NCBI GenBank assembly: GCA_021399435.1
Contig: JAJTUP010000010.1
Location: forward strand, 868,001-932,000
Direction: 5' to 3'
DNA length: 64,000 nt
Source of the DNA: Diaporthe sp. PMI_573
Lineage: Eukaryota > Ascomycota > Sordariomycetes > Diaporthales > Diaporthaceae
Numbering within the stretch: the first letter of the stretch is position 1; each line of letters starts with the position of its first letter. The position numbers were made by a program, and so were the translations under genes. The notes below the pieces were generated by a model. The model made no database searches. It saw only the letters and a program-made list of their open reading frames with translations, and had not been told where the DNA came from. Of the stretch, positions 54,395 through 64,000 are shown piece after piece.

Positions 54395-56082
54395 ATGTTA
54401 TCGCGAACGACAGCACCGACAGCAAAGTCCTCCGCCCAGGCCCTGTCGAGGGTGGTGGCACCAGCAGCAGCAGTGGCGGCCAGCGGCACACAGCACCACT
54501 CCCCACGAAGCTTCGCGACTGTCCAAGACGGCAACCCGGTGAGGCACTATGGCGGCCTCAAGGACCAAGACCGCATCTTCCAGAACCTCTACAGCCGATA
54601 CCCTCCCGACCTGAAATCCGCAAAGAAGATGGGCGACTGGCACAAGACGAAGGAGATCATACTCAAGGGCCACGACTGGATCATCGGCGAGATCAAGGCC
54701 TCCGGTCTGCGTGGAAGAGGAGGTGCCGGCTTCCCCTCGGGGCTGAAATGGGTACGTTGTGCTCGACGTGACTAGACTCGCCCAGAGTTGGTGGGTTGGT
54801 CCCACAGACACAGGCGCTGACACTGCTCCCCCCAAACACAGTCTTTCATGAACCCCAAGGGCTGGGAGAACGACAAGAAGCCCCGCTACCTCGTCGTCAA
54901 CGCCGACGAGGGCGAGCCCGGAACCTGCAAGGACCGCGAGATCATGCGCAAGGACCCCCACAAGCTCGTCGAGGGCTGCCTCATCGCCGGCCGCGCCATG
55001 AACGCCACTGCCGCCTACATCTACATCCGCGGCGAGTTCGTCCACGAGGCTGCTGTCCTGCAGGAGGCCATCAACGAGGCCTACGCCGACGGCCTGATCG
55101 GCAAGAACGCCTGCGGCTCCGGCTACGACTTCGACGTCTACGTCCACCGCGGTGCCGGTGCCTACGTCTGCGGCGAGGAGACAAGTCTGATCGAGTCGCT
55201 CGAGGGCAAGCCCGGAAAGCCCAGGTTGAAGCCTCCTTTCCCGGCCGCCATCGGTCTCTTCGGCTGCGCGTCGACCGTGACCAACGTCGAGACCGTCGCC
55301 GTCGCCCCCACCATCTGCCGCCGCGGAGGCACCTGGTTCGCCGGCTTCGGCCGTGAGCGGAACCAGGGCACCAAGCTGTTCTGCATCAGCGGCCACGTCA
55401 ACAACCCCGTCACCGTCGAGGAGGAGATGAGCATCCCGCTGCGGGAGCTGATCGACAAGCACTGCGGCGGCGTCCGCGGCGGCTGGGACAACCTGCTCGC
55501 CGTCATCCCTGGCGGCTCGTCCACCCCCGTGCTGCCCAAGCACGTCTGCGACGACCAGCTCATGGACTTTGACGCCCTCAAGGACAGCCAGTCCGGCCTG
55601 GGGACCGCCGCCGTCATCGTCATGGACAAGAGCACCGACATCGTCCGCGCCATCGCCCGCCTGTCCCACTTCTACCGCCACGAGTCCTGCGGCCAGTGCA
55701 CGCCCTGCCGCGAGGGCAGCAAGTGGACCGAGCAGATCATGAGCAGGTTCGAGAAGGGACAGGGCCGCATGCGCGAGATCGACATGATCCAGGAGCTGAC
55801 CAAGCAGGTCGAGGGCCACACTATCTGCGGTACGTACTCGCATCCCGTTCCCCTCCACTTCCTGGGAAAAACAACCTTTCTGTCGCGTGACGCTGACGTT
55901 TTATCCTTCTAGCTCTTGGCGAGGCTTTCGCATGGCCCATCCAGGGTCTCATCCGACACTTCCGTCCCGAGCTGGAGGCGCGCATGCAAGACTTTGCGCA
56001 GAAGTCCGGCGGCGTGCCCCTGGGAGGCGGCTGGGCGCACGACACGAGGGCCAAGGGCCAGCTCGTTTCCCCGGGTCAGTAA
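54395..56082 (+). CDS. nuo-51: NADH:ubiquinone oxidoreductase 51 kDa subunit (complex I, NDUFV1 homologue)
   Basis: Three exons (54395-54751, 54842-55829, 55913-56082) give 504 aa. It is the flavoprotein subunit of mitochondrial complex I, binding NADH, FMN and the iron-sulfur cluster N3. The N-terminus is a mitochondrial presequence ([20 protein letters not shown]). It is followed by [18 protein letters not shown] (NADH site), [19 protein letters not shown] (FMN/NADH), [19 protein letters not shown], and the 4Fe-4S ligands in [12 protein letters not shown], with the fourth Cys in HTICALGEA created across the last splice. Length and order match fungal orthologues. Introns are 90 and 83 nt. 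Strong codon bias fits high expression. Core gene, inner mitochondrial membrane, matrix arm. Confidence 0.97.
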
Positions 56083-56942
56083 ACGAGTGATGAGGTGGAA
56101 AGAGGGGGCAAGTAGCGGCGTACGGTGGTCTAAGAGGTTAAAATCAAGAAATCTTTGTTAAAAACTCTGACTTTGTACATTGTTCCCATGTCAGTAGTTG
56201 TGATAGACCTTCCTTTGGGAGTGTACTATACTTGTGTATGTGTGTGTCTTGCTGCAAAGGCAATATGCTGTTTCTGTCGGGCTTGGCCACCTGAGCAGTG
56301 ATGATGACTTGCTTGACCATATCAAGCCCACCAGCTGAGGAACTTGAATGGGGTGCTGTGCCAATTCCCTGTGATTCACGATCCACTGTCCATGCCACTT
56401 CTCAGAGCTGCTCATGCCGGAATGTGCGGCTTTTCTCGTCAGCAATGAGCCAAAGTCTGTTTCTGATTTCATCACTAGTCAGCGGATCAAGTAGTTTGGT
56501 GTCTGGAAGTCATGACAACCAGACAGTGGTATGTCAAAGGGAAAGTCTACTGAAGCATTTCTAAAGTGGAAACTATTTAACGATTCAAGTGTTATTAAGG
56601 AGAATGAGTCTCGCATCGAAGCCACCAGTGGTGATGATGTGACGCCAGCAAGCGTTGCGGCAAGGCGCCTCCGTGGGAAAACCGATGGATGTCTCGATGC
56701 CAAGGAAGAAAGAGAAAATATTTTCCAACATTCTTAAGGGCAAAAGCCTCAAGGCACAGAACTTTATATCAGTGAAAAGACGTTTGTTTCACAGGTTCTC
56801 TTATTATGCTATGAACCTGTGACGCACTCGTCTCTTGCCGGACTTAGTCGTATGTAGACCGGGTCAGCAATGCAACAGTATTGCACAGTCCAATGATAAA
56901 GCCGAAGTCGTCTCTCAAAGAAACCAACCCGGATTTCCACCT
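56083..56942. other. Gene-free interval
   Basis: Convergent 3' flanks of nuo-51 and the secreted Cys-rich gene. No supported feature. Confidence 0.45.
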
Positions 56943-58087
56943 CTACAGACAACTTCCGAGGGCTCCAGGGTAGCCGTATTGACTAGGGCGCACAAAGTAG
57001 TCAGGCACAGAGCAGTCTCCATAGCCGACGTTGATATTGGTACCGTTGCCGAGGTGCATCTGATAGCCAAAAATGAATGAGTACCACTATTGCAGAATTA
57101 TAGTAGTTAGTTAGGGGTAGGAGAGCCAGGAGCCTCACCTGGCCTGAGAACTGGTGGTGGGTGCCAATCTTCTGGCTCTGGAGGCAACAACCTGCAAAGT
57201 TAAAGGCCTGGTGGCCGGTGGCGATGGAGGCAGCCACAGCAGCCAGGTTGAAGGCCTGTGTCGTGACCGTGTTCCCGCTATCGTTGCACCACTGCATAGT
57301 CTTGTCAGTTGTATTCCGACCAGCGAAATTGCACATGATTTGACTAACGTAGACGGCAGTGCTGCCCGGATGCTCTTTGGTCCCGGCGCACGCGAGACGC
57401 TGGCAGTTGGTCCCTCCCTGAACGCCTGCAATTGACCACATGGCACTCATGGAGTCCTGACCGCCAGGAGCGCCAACCTTGGCCACGATTTCCTGTGCCT
57501 CTGTCACTGTGTGGGTTTGAGTATTAGCAATGTTCATAGAATAATAAAAGAAGCCCCAGAGTTGTGTCCATTTCACTTACAATCACCAGTGGCAAAGGTA
57601 GAACAGTACCAGTCCATAGCTCCAAAGAACTCGGACAGCTTCTTTTCTCCGTTGACATCATCACGGGCGGCCATCCTGTCCGGGCACTTGTAGTAGTAGG
57701 TGGAGTTCCCCGCGTCAAACATCTCGGAAGTATTGTAGTCCGGAAGGGTCTTGCTCATGAATTGGTTCGTGGGGACGTAGTTCTTGGCCAGGGATGGGTT
57801 GAGTGCAAAGATCTGCTCCTCAACAGACCCGGCATCACCGTAGAGGGTCACCATTCCGTGGCCGGCTACCTGGCCTTTCCAGCTGAGCCCTGAAGCAGGA
57901 GGTTTCGGCTCGTTGACGGCGATGGTGGAGCCCAGGAGGGCAAAGAGGAACTAGGTCATTGTCAGATCTGAGTTACTTCGTAGGTCGATGAGAGTCATGG
58001 GCTGGAACATGCAAATTTGGGAACGGCAATCCGAAGTCCCAGTGTGATGCGAGACTGTTGACTTACAATGACAGTTAGAGACAACAT
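56943..58087 (-). CDS. Secreted Cys-rich protein, unknown function (300 aa)
   Basis: Four exons (58087-58067, 57950-57581, 57506-57139, 57086-56943) give 300 aa, with introns of 116, 74 and 52 nt. The tiny first exon encodes MLSLTVI, and only splicing completes the signal peptide (TVIFLFALLGSTIAV), which supports the model. The mature protein has ten cysteines, an even number that suggests disulfides, with GGTNCQRLACAG, MQWCNDSG, FAGCCLQS and YGDCSVPDYF. A hydrophobic Ala-rich segment (QAFNLAAVAASIATGHQAFN) lies in the middle. I do not recognise the family. It is divergent from another secreted Cys-rich gene 491 bp away, so an extracellular role, perhaps as a host-interaction or antimicrobial protein, is possible but not shown. 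Confidence 0.75.
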
Positions 58088-58578
58088 GCCGAACGAGCAA
58101 GTCGAGATGTCAGCGGTCTGGTCTTTTGCTGTCGTTGGTGGATAGTGGCTTCGATGCTTTTCGATGCTTTCAAAAAAGATTAGAAGGTTGTGGTACAGGA
58201 AAGAGACCTCGGGAGGCTTCAGGTAGCACGGAAGTTGGATTCAGGGTTGAAATATTTCTGCAGTCAATATTCACTGAATAAATGAGTGAGGGAGGAAAGC
58301 ATGGCCCTGTCACCTCCTTCCCAGCCATGCATGCTTCATGTACAACCTCACTTCCACATGATAACAACCCCAATTCCATGATTGTAGTGTTCACATTTCA
58401 ATTGAAATCTCATCCCCGGATACTTAAAGTCAGAGCTCACAACAAGTTGTCTGCACTTCTTGCTCGCCTCTCATCAGACTTGACATATTGCCCAAAATCA
58501 TCCTCGACCATCCTAATCAAGCAAACACCAATAACCTCACTCATTTTGACTCAAGCTGCCTGAGCCACCGCAACCAAG
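58088..58578. promoter_or_regulatory. Divergent promoter of two secreted Cys-rich genes
   Basis: A 491-bp gap between opposite ATGs (58087 minus, 58579 plus). Co-expression of the pair is likely from layout; no named operator is seen. Confidence 0.45.
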
Positions 58579-59357
58579 ATGCAGGCCTTCTACTTGAAGT
58601 TGTTCCTTCTTCTTTCCCTCCTAGGTTTTGGATCTGCCGGAAACCCAAACTGCGCTCCAGAGGTTCCCGACTGCATCATCTCTGATGACCCGGACAGCCC
58701 CAACTATGCTGATTTCGTCAAGCCACTCCCCGACACCATGACGGTCATTTGCACCGGACACAAGGTTGACGATGAGGCCCGGATCAAGACCATGGCCAGG
58801 ATGATGGACTGGTCAGTGCATCACCATCACCCCAGCCCACACCCAAGAGACCAAAACGACACAACGCGGTTAACTGGCAGACTCGCACAGGTGCTACTGC
58901 GGCAACGAGCTCAACCCCAACGGTCTCGAGTATGCTGGCTTCTCTGTCTACGAGGATGGAGTGGATGCCCTGCAGCGCAACCCATCTCGCACTTGGGCCT
59001 GCAGGTATGTGTTTCCCATACCCGGTTTCCCAAGATTTCAAGCACCAACCTGCATTTCCAACAAGGTCTTTTCTGGCTGTTACGAGGCATATGTTGACAT
59101 GATATTAAAAAACCATAGCAAGAACAAGCACCAGTCCTGCAATGATGTCGACGACTGGTACAATGCCCTTGGAAACGTCACTCAGGACTGTGGCGTGGGT
59201 TGGACTGGATACTTCCATGACGCCCAGCGTGAGATGGCCTGGTATGTCCACAACTGTCAGGCTATAATTTCCTCAAAGAGTACTAACATTTCTTGCTCCT
59301 AGGGGTTTTGGGACCTACCAGGACAAGACATTCTGTAACAAGGTGTGGGACCAGTGA
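58579..59357 (+). CDS. Small secreted Cys-rich protein, unknown function (174 aa)
   Basis: Four exons (58579-58811, 58891-59004, 59119-59241, 59303-59357) give 174 aa. A strong signal peptide (LKLFLLLSLLGFGSAG) is followed by a Cys-rich mature chain: NPNCAPEVPDC, VICTGHK, WCYCGNELNPNGLEY, SCNDVDDWYNALGNVTQDC, and FCNKVWDQ at the end. The second intron is uncertain. I chose 59005-59118 (114 nt, with TTGAC before a CATAG end). A 30-nt alternative ending at 59034 would add ~28 residues and two Cys but is too short for a normal intron. No family recognised; size, secretion and Cys content resemble candidate effectors. Confidence 0.7.
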
Positions 59358-60159
59358 GAGCTCGGTGCAAGGGATCAAAGGAGCCACTGTGTGCAACTGT
59401 TTGGCATGCATGTTTCTAATCCACCATGATTGCCAAGATATTTCCTTGTCAGAGGATGGTGGTTGGGGTCATTAGAGTAGAGACTGTGAGACACTTTGTT
59501 TTTCTTGACTCACTTTTGGTCTTGAGCTCCGGTGTGGTGTGATGCTTCAATTGCTTTTGTGCAGTTGCAGGTGTGGAATTGGGAGGATACAGCACCGTTG
59601 AAGCGTGCAACTGCAGGTGTGAACTTGAAAATTCGGGATGTGCTGGTGGAAAGGGCGAAAGACTGTCTACAACTGTACAGAAATGGTTGATTAGGCACCC
59701 ACTTGAAGGAACAGTAAAGTACCAGTGTGTCCATTAGGCAGTGACAAGTCTCTCTCTGCCCCTTGTTTATTTTTTAATTCCTGCCGATTCCAGCGAAGCA
59801 GGAGATTCTATCACAGAATCTATAAATCAGATATTGATTGTGATTCAGATCATCTAGGGGCCATGAGTCAATATCCAAGAGTACATTCAAGTCAATGTCA
59901 ACCGTCAGCCTCCCTTGGCCATCTCCAGCAGCATATCTAGAGCCAGCCACTTCCAGACTGTGTGCAGGCCCTGATACAAAGACAGAATGAATTTGCATTC
60001 TGGAAATTACCAATGCAAGATGGAAGTCCACCACAGGATGAGCCCCAAAAACATTTGCCACCAAGCAAGCTTTAATTAGAGAAGCAGGCACACCACTACA
60101 ACTATGTTTCTAAAGACCAACTCTCAACATAATTTACCTGTGATGGGGGGCTTTTATAG
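59358..60159. other. Gene-free interval
   Basis: 3' flank of the small secreted gene up to the SINE-like insertion. No feature seen. Confidence 0.45.
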
Positions 60160-60171
60160 GGATTTAATCTG
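60160..60171. repeat. Target-site duplication, left copy
   Basis: GGATTTAATCTG, identical to 60792-60803, directly adjoining the poly-A/T end of the SINE-like element. Confidence 0.8.
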
Positions 60172-60791
60172 AAAAAAAAAAAAGCTAAAGTGTCTTATCA
60201 CAATCTCTAACTTATTAGATAAGCGGGGCTATTTAGCATACGGTCCCCCTATAAATCTACCATACTAAAAAAACCATACCAAAGCCGGGTGAAAAAGTGC
60301 TATATCCTAACCAAGCAAGGGTCTTTCTCCAGCTATCGTTACCTTAGGTATAGAGGCTATGCCCATTCTCCAGCCAGCTCTCCTCTAAACTAACCATAAC
60401 ACAGTCCACCGAAATCGGGATCCACAATATCAATTTAATGCCGCAACGGCTTTAAGCAGGGTTGCAAAGTCGTCTCTACTGGTGCAGGGCTCTCTCGGAA
60501 GCCAGCCAGTACATTATCGTAGCGCTTGCAAGGCTGTGTCGTAGTAACTATAAGCTGGGCTATTTGTAATCAGCCCCTCGCGATGGGGCCCTATTGGGGA
60601 TTTTGTCTTGTATCGGCAGTCGAAAAGCTAAGATAATAGCTGGGCAAAAGCTTGGGTGGCATAGCCCCAATGATAAGAGCCTAGCTTTAGTCGAGGGTAG
60701 AAAAACATACCCAAAAAAGTCCCGGCGGCCCCGGCAGGGTTCAAACCTGCCCTTGAAGGGAAGCCAGGCTTGACCAGTGCGTCACGGGGCC
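60172..60791 (-). mobile_element. SINE-like retroelement with tRNA-like head and T tail
   Basis: A 620-bp non-coding insertion flanked by a 12-bp exact duplication. Read on the minus strand, it starts GGCCCCGTGACGCACTGGTC and within ~65 bases has an A-box-like TGACGCACTGG and a B-box-like GGTTTGAACCC. The head ends CGGGGCC, which can pair with the start like a tRNA acceptor stem. It ends in twelve T (plus strand A12 at 60172-60183). These are hallmarks of a tRNA-derived SINE inserted by a LINE. The head is ~66 nt and the anticodon arm does not fold well, so it is not a working tRNA gene. The body shows no open frame. Confidence 0.75.
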
Positions 60792-60803
60792 GGATTTAAT
60801 CTG
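60792..60803. repeat. Target-site duplication, right copy
   Basis: GGATTTAATCTG, adjoining the tRNA-like head of the SINE-like element. Confidence 0.8.
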
Positions 60804-61710
60804 TAGAAATAGGCAGCCCTCTTATATTCCAACGATGTTTTCGATGCCAGTCAATAAATGAAGCATGAGACAGATCGTGGCTGAACTGCATTATGGCAGT
60901 CCTATCTATTGACACTGAGTGGCAGCAGTGTGAAGTTGATTGATGGACAGGATCTCGATTTGTTCAACGTACAAAAAAGACCTTGTCCAGGTCTTTCTGA
61001 CTTCTTGAATTGTCAAATTTCTGCTTTAAGTGCAGGTCTTCACCACAATAATATTTCCATTGCATCGTATTAGAGGCCGACTCTGCACCTCCCTCATCCT
61101 CTTGCCAGTGTACTTCATCTTCACGTAGCATGAAAGTATCTCCCAATGGCACAGTAACCCTGAAATCTGCTATGTATTAAGTTATCGACCAAAGGACTGT
61201 GTCATTGTGGTGTATTATCCTCGAGTACTGTCTATTGAGGCCCTCATTGGCGGTGGTGCGATTTTGGAGTCTGAGGCCTCTGGTACAAAACTCCCTGAAA
61301 GACATATCGCGATCCCTCCGGAAATAGAATTTACAAGCTCCGGAATCTGACAAAGTCAATTATCTTCTAACGTAGACATCCGTGAAATTAAATCCATCAC
61401 ATTGGGTTGGAAGTAGGCTGCTGTGGCCTCATGGTCGGTGGAGGAACTTGTGGGCCGAGAGAGCCGAGCTGGCCACCGTGCCGGGGTCCAGATCTCCCCC
61501 TCTGTTTAAACCCGGATTCTTACCCCCATCACTCTTCCATCAACTGCACCATCATCCACCCATTGAAGCTCCAAAACTGGCTGTCATCCAGGTGAAAAGA
61601 CCTCGATAGACGCAGAAACCGAATTTGATGACCAGCTGCTATTAATTAACTGCATTGAGCTGCAGGGCGGAGAGAACACTGCTGCAGCGTCTTGCGGAGG
61701 AGACGACACC
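60804..61710. other. Gene-free interval
   Basis: Two short minus-strand frames (60964-61152 and 61177-61359) have no ATG starts and cannot be joined by a normal intron. The last 200 bases are the promoter and leader of the PEX11-like gene. Confidence 0.4.
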
Positions 61711-63052
61711 ATGGCGCCGTCTACGTTAGAGCAATTCATCCGCTTCGGCACTGATGCTGGTAAGTTTCTGCCCTCCCACTTCCAATTTCCACATCATGAC
61801 AGTTTCCGTGCCCTTGGCTGGGCACACATTCCACGAGCCCCGTCGGGTCGGCGCGTGTCTCGGCAGCTGTCTTGTCCGACATGCCAAGGAGGAGCAGAGG
61901 GCATCGCTCGGTCAGCAACATGGTCGAAGAGGCAATGACTTCCACGAGTGGCACGCGGTCCTCTTGATCCCGGTTTTACAAAATCTTGGAGAGCTAATCG
62001 CCTATGATTTATGTTTTCAAAATGGCTCTCGATCAAATACTAATATTTTTACTTTTCTAGCTGCCCTAGAGCGGATGCTGAGGATGACCCAGTCGATAGT
62101 CATGGTCGTCATCTCATATCCTCTCCTCCTGGACAGTTTCACCCAGCTTGTGATGCTGGGCAACCAACATGTCTGGACTGATCCCAGAGCAACGGGTGTG
62201 GTGGTACTCAATGATCTGAAGGGACATCTCGGCCTTGCCCGGCGCTTCTTCCGGATGTTCCGCTTCCTCGAATCCTTCTACGCAGCACACCAGCTGTACA
62301 CGTCATTGTACTCTCAGCCATCAACACCAACACCAGCAGCAGTGGCAGCGGCAGTGACCCCTTCTCAGCCCGCATCCGCCGTTTCTGATGCCAAGGATGG
62401 ATCCCAAGGCCCGGCACAGCCAGCACAAACGCCCACAGCCACGCAGGCCGCTCACCAACACCACCCCAACTGCCGGCACAGGCGCAAGTCCGGGCCCCCG
62501 GCCGAAGCCTGGCTGGACATCTTCGGGCGCACCTTCAACGGGATGTACCTGCTCCTCGAGACCCTGTGCCTCGTCGACGCCCTACAGGTGCCGGGCTTCT
62601 CGCTGTGGGGCCCGCAATGGGCGTCCGCCCTCTTCGTGGAGGGCCAGCGCTTCTGGCTCTTCGCGCTGGGGTGCGGGGTGGCCAGCGGGCTGCTCAAGTT
62701 CGTCAAGCTGCTTGCGTACGCGCCCGTGCCGCCGACGGGCGAGGGCTACGGTACAGGGGAGAAGAGGGACGAGAGCGAGATGGAGGACTGGGAGAAGGAG
62801 AGGGAGAGGCTGCGGAAGATCATGTGGGTGCGGAAGGAGCAGAGGAAGCTGTGGAAGTCGAATATCAAGGTTAAGTCCAAGGGGCTTGTGAGGAAGTGCG
62901 TGGCGGACCTGCTGGACATGGTCATGCCTGGGAGCATTGTGGGCTGGTGGAAGGCGGATCAGGGAACGCTGGGGGTCATTCTGATCATTACAACTTATCT
63001 CACTGGCTGGGAAGTGTGGGAGAGGTGTGGGAGGGAAGTTCAAAGTCGGTAG
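61711..63052 (+). CDS. PEX11-family peroxisomal membrane protein
   Basis: Two exons (61711-61759, 62061-63052) give 346 aa. PEX11 proteins bend and elongate peroxisome membranes before division. The first exon encodes MAPSTLEQFIRFGTDA, the usual amphipathic PEX11 start. Splicing joins it to ALERMLRMTQSIVMVVISY. LKGHLGLARRFFRMFRFLESF is the conserved membrane-active region, and ILIITTYLTGWEVW near the end matches the C-terminal membrane segment. A low-complexity Pro/Ala/Gln insert with a His stretch (~120-170) separates the halves, and a charged stretch (EDWEKERERLRKIMW) follows. This fits the longer fungal PEX11C/PEX11-like branch. The single intron, 301 nt, is far longer than others in the window; a small exon hidden in it cannot be ruled out. 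Confidence 0.82.
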
Positions 63053-63697
63053 ATGGTCAATTCATGTTCCGATAGAAGCTGGAGGATATAAGCCATAGAG
63101 AGGAGTTGAAGCTAGAGGAGTACATATGTAGAAGCTTGAAAGCTTAGAAGCAAGCGTCGGTTGTTCAATGCCAGACACCATCACCCGATTTCCATGGCAA
63201 AGCTTGCTAGGTGGCATAATGCCCGAAAAGGAGTAAAAAGCCAGGTCAGGCACGCAGTTTGGATTGCAAACATCAAGACTGTTTGCTCAATCATGACCTC
63301 AAAAATACTTGCCTGGGTATCTTTGCTTCTGCTGAGAGGAATGGCTTGCTGTGGGCCCCAGTCAGCCCCCAGGTTACTGGACGGCAGGGGTCCCTGCCCC
63401 GCCGATGGCGCTTGTCTCATTCTTATCAGCTCCCGCCTATCGATAAGTCCACAATTTTTTTTCCTTGATGGAATAGCTTCATAAGACTTCACTTGCGCCG
63501 GCTGCAAATTTTCTTTGGGCCTTCAATCAAAGCAAACGTGTTGCTCGATTCCCATCTCCCTCCTCTTCCACCCAAGCTGCCCATTGATGTCGTCTGGTCC
63601 ACCATCTTGGCTCTTCTCAAACAACACCATCCGAACAACAGAAGCGCCGACAACCTCTTCCTCCCTTCCTTCAACTACCACAACCAACGAGACCGCC
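63053..63697. other. Intergenic, leader of the SRP40-like gene
   Basis: No gene. The last ~200 bases are C/T-rich, as in many ascomycete 5' leaders. Confidence 0.45.
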
Positions 63698-64000
63698 ATG
63701 GCTGGGAAATCGAAGGACAAGTCCGCCGACAAGAAGAAGGCTACCAAGCCTACCAAGAAGGCACAGAAGGAAGCCACTCCCGCCCCACCTGCCCAGCTGC
63801 TGGACCTCGTCGAGGGCTTCCTCTCCTCCAACCAGTTCGACGACGCCCACACTGCCTTCAAGCAGCAGCGGACCAAGAACGGCTGGGTCAGCCCCGCCAA
63901 GGGCACCCAGCCTGAGGGACAGACCCTTGTCTCCGTCTATGAGACCTGGAACAAGTCCCGGAGCGCCTCTGCCGCCGACAGCGACGACAGTAGCGATGTG
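63698..64000 (+). CDS. SRP40/Nopp140-like nucleolar protein, 5' part
   Basis: The first 101 codons of a gene that runs off the right edge. A Lys-rich start (KSKDKSADKKKATKPTKKAQK) is followed by a LisH-like helix pair (QLLDLVEGFLSSNQFDDAHTAFKQQR), then TLVSVYETWNKSRS and the beginning of a Ser/Asp tract (SDDSSDV). This order is that of yeast SRP40 and mammalian Nopp140/NOLC1, acidic Ser-rich chaperones of small nucleolar RNPs. The rest, including the conserved SRP40 C-terminal domain, lies outside the window, so the call rests on the N-terminus only. Confidence 0.75.
   Translation, partial: MAGKSKDKSADKKKATKPTKKAQKEATPAPPAQLLDLVEGFLSSNQFDDAHTAFKQQRTKNGWVSPAKGTQPEGQTLVSVYETWNKSRSASAADSDDSSDV

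Noticed and set aside
54398..55858. 486-codon minus-strand frame over the complex I gene
   Set aside because: Shadow of the strongly codon-biased nuo-51 exons; repetitive Leu/Ala/Asp composition with no domain.
60726..60791. Possible tRNA gene on the minus strand
   Set aside because: The T-arm and acceptor pairing are good, but it is only ~66 nt and no proper anticodon arm forms. It abuts a 12-bp target duplication, so it is better read as the head of a SINE-like element.
60964..61359. Two adjacent minus-strand frames as a small gene
   Set aside because: Neither has an ATG start (GTG and TTG), and no normal donor/acceptor pair joins them.
1..64000. CRISPR arrays, rRNA genes or phage genes
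   Set aside because: None is visible; the window is eukaryotic nuclear DNA.

Overview
This window is nuclear DNA of a filamentous ascomycete, most likely a Sordariomycete. The evidence is intron-split genes with short introns (mostly 50-120 nt, GT/GC...AG, CTRAC-like branch points), a HET-domain gene, a nuclear-encoded mitochondrial complex I 51 kDa subunit, secreted plant-cell-wall and protein-degrading enzymes, and decayed transposons whose stop codons look like C:G-to-T:A (RIP-type) mutation. I rebuilt every gene model by hand; the exons keep frame, and the translated products match the named families where a family is given.

Layout. 1-9.7 kb is gene-poor: an AflR-type Zn2Cys6 regulator, a GNAT acetyltransferase and a small membrane protein. 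10.4-18.1 kb is a compact five-gene block: a ketopantoate hydroxymethyltransferase (PanB) paralogue, a bZIP-DUF3425 regulator, an FMN-dependent alpha-hydroxy-acid oxidase, a RidA-family deaminase, and a HET-domain protein carrying a C-terminal acyl-carrier-protein (phosphopantetheine-binding) domain. 18.6-20.8 kb is a pogo/Fot1-like DNA transposon with perfect 82-bp terminal inverted repeats and a dead transposase.

21-29.6 kb holds a Cip1-like secreted protein, a cytochrome P450, and a divergent pair of secreted peptidases (proteinase K-like S8 and M28 aminopeptidase). 29.8-36.7 kb is a decaying island framed by an inverted pair of LTR-like repeats. It contains a broken orphan gene, a dead dienelactone hydrolase and, beyond the right-hand repeat, a truncated NmrA-like gene; one intact carotenoid/stilbene-cleaving dioxygenase sits inside. 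37-46 kb holds a second P450, a GH43 glycosidase, a DOPA 4,5-dioxygenase-like protein and a GliT/thioredoxin-reductase-like flavoenzyme.

47-64 kb is mostly core genome: a HAL3/PPCDC-like flavoprotein fused to ankyrin-like repeats, a secreted ThuA-like protein, dynactin subunit 6, complex I 51 kDa, a divergent pair of secreted Cys-rich proteins, a SINE-like retroelement with a 12-bp target duplication, a PEX11-family protein, and the start of an SRP40/Nopp140-like nucleolar protein running off the right edge.

How the genes may work together. The most unusual part is the 10.4-18.1 kb block. It puts a pantothenate-pathway enzyme, a regulator, an alpha-hydroxy-acid oxidase and an imine/enamine deaminase beside a HET protein whose C-terminal domain would need a pantothenate-derived prosthetic group. 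A functional link is inference only, but the HET-ACP fusion itself is directly visible.
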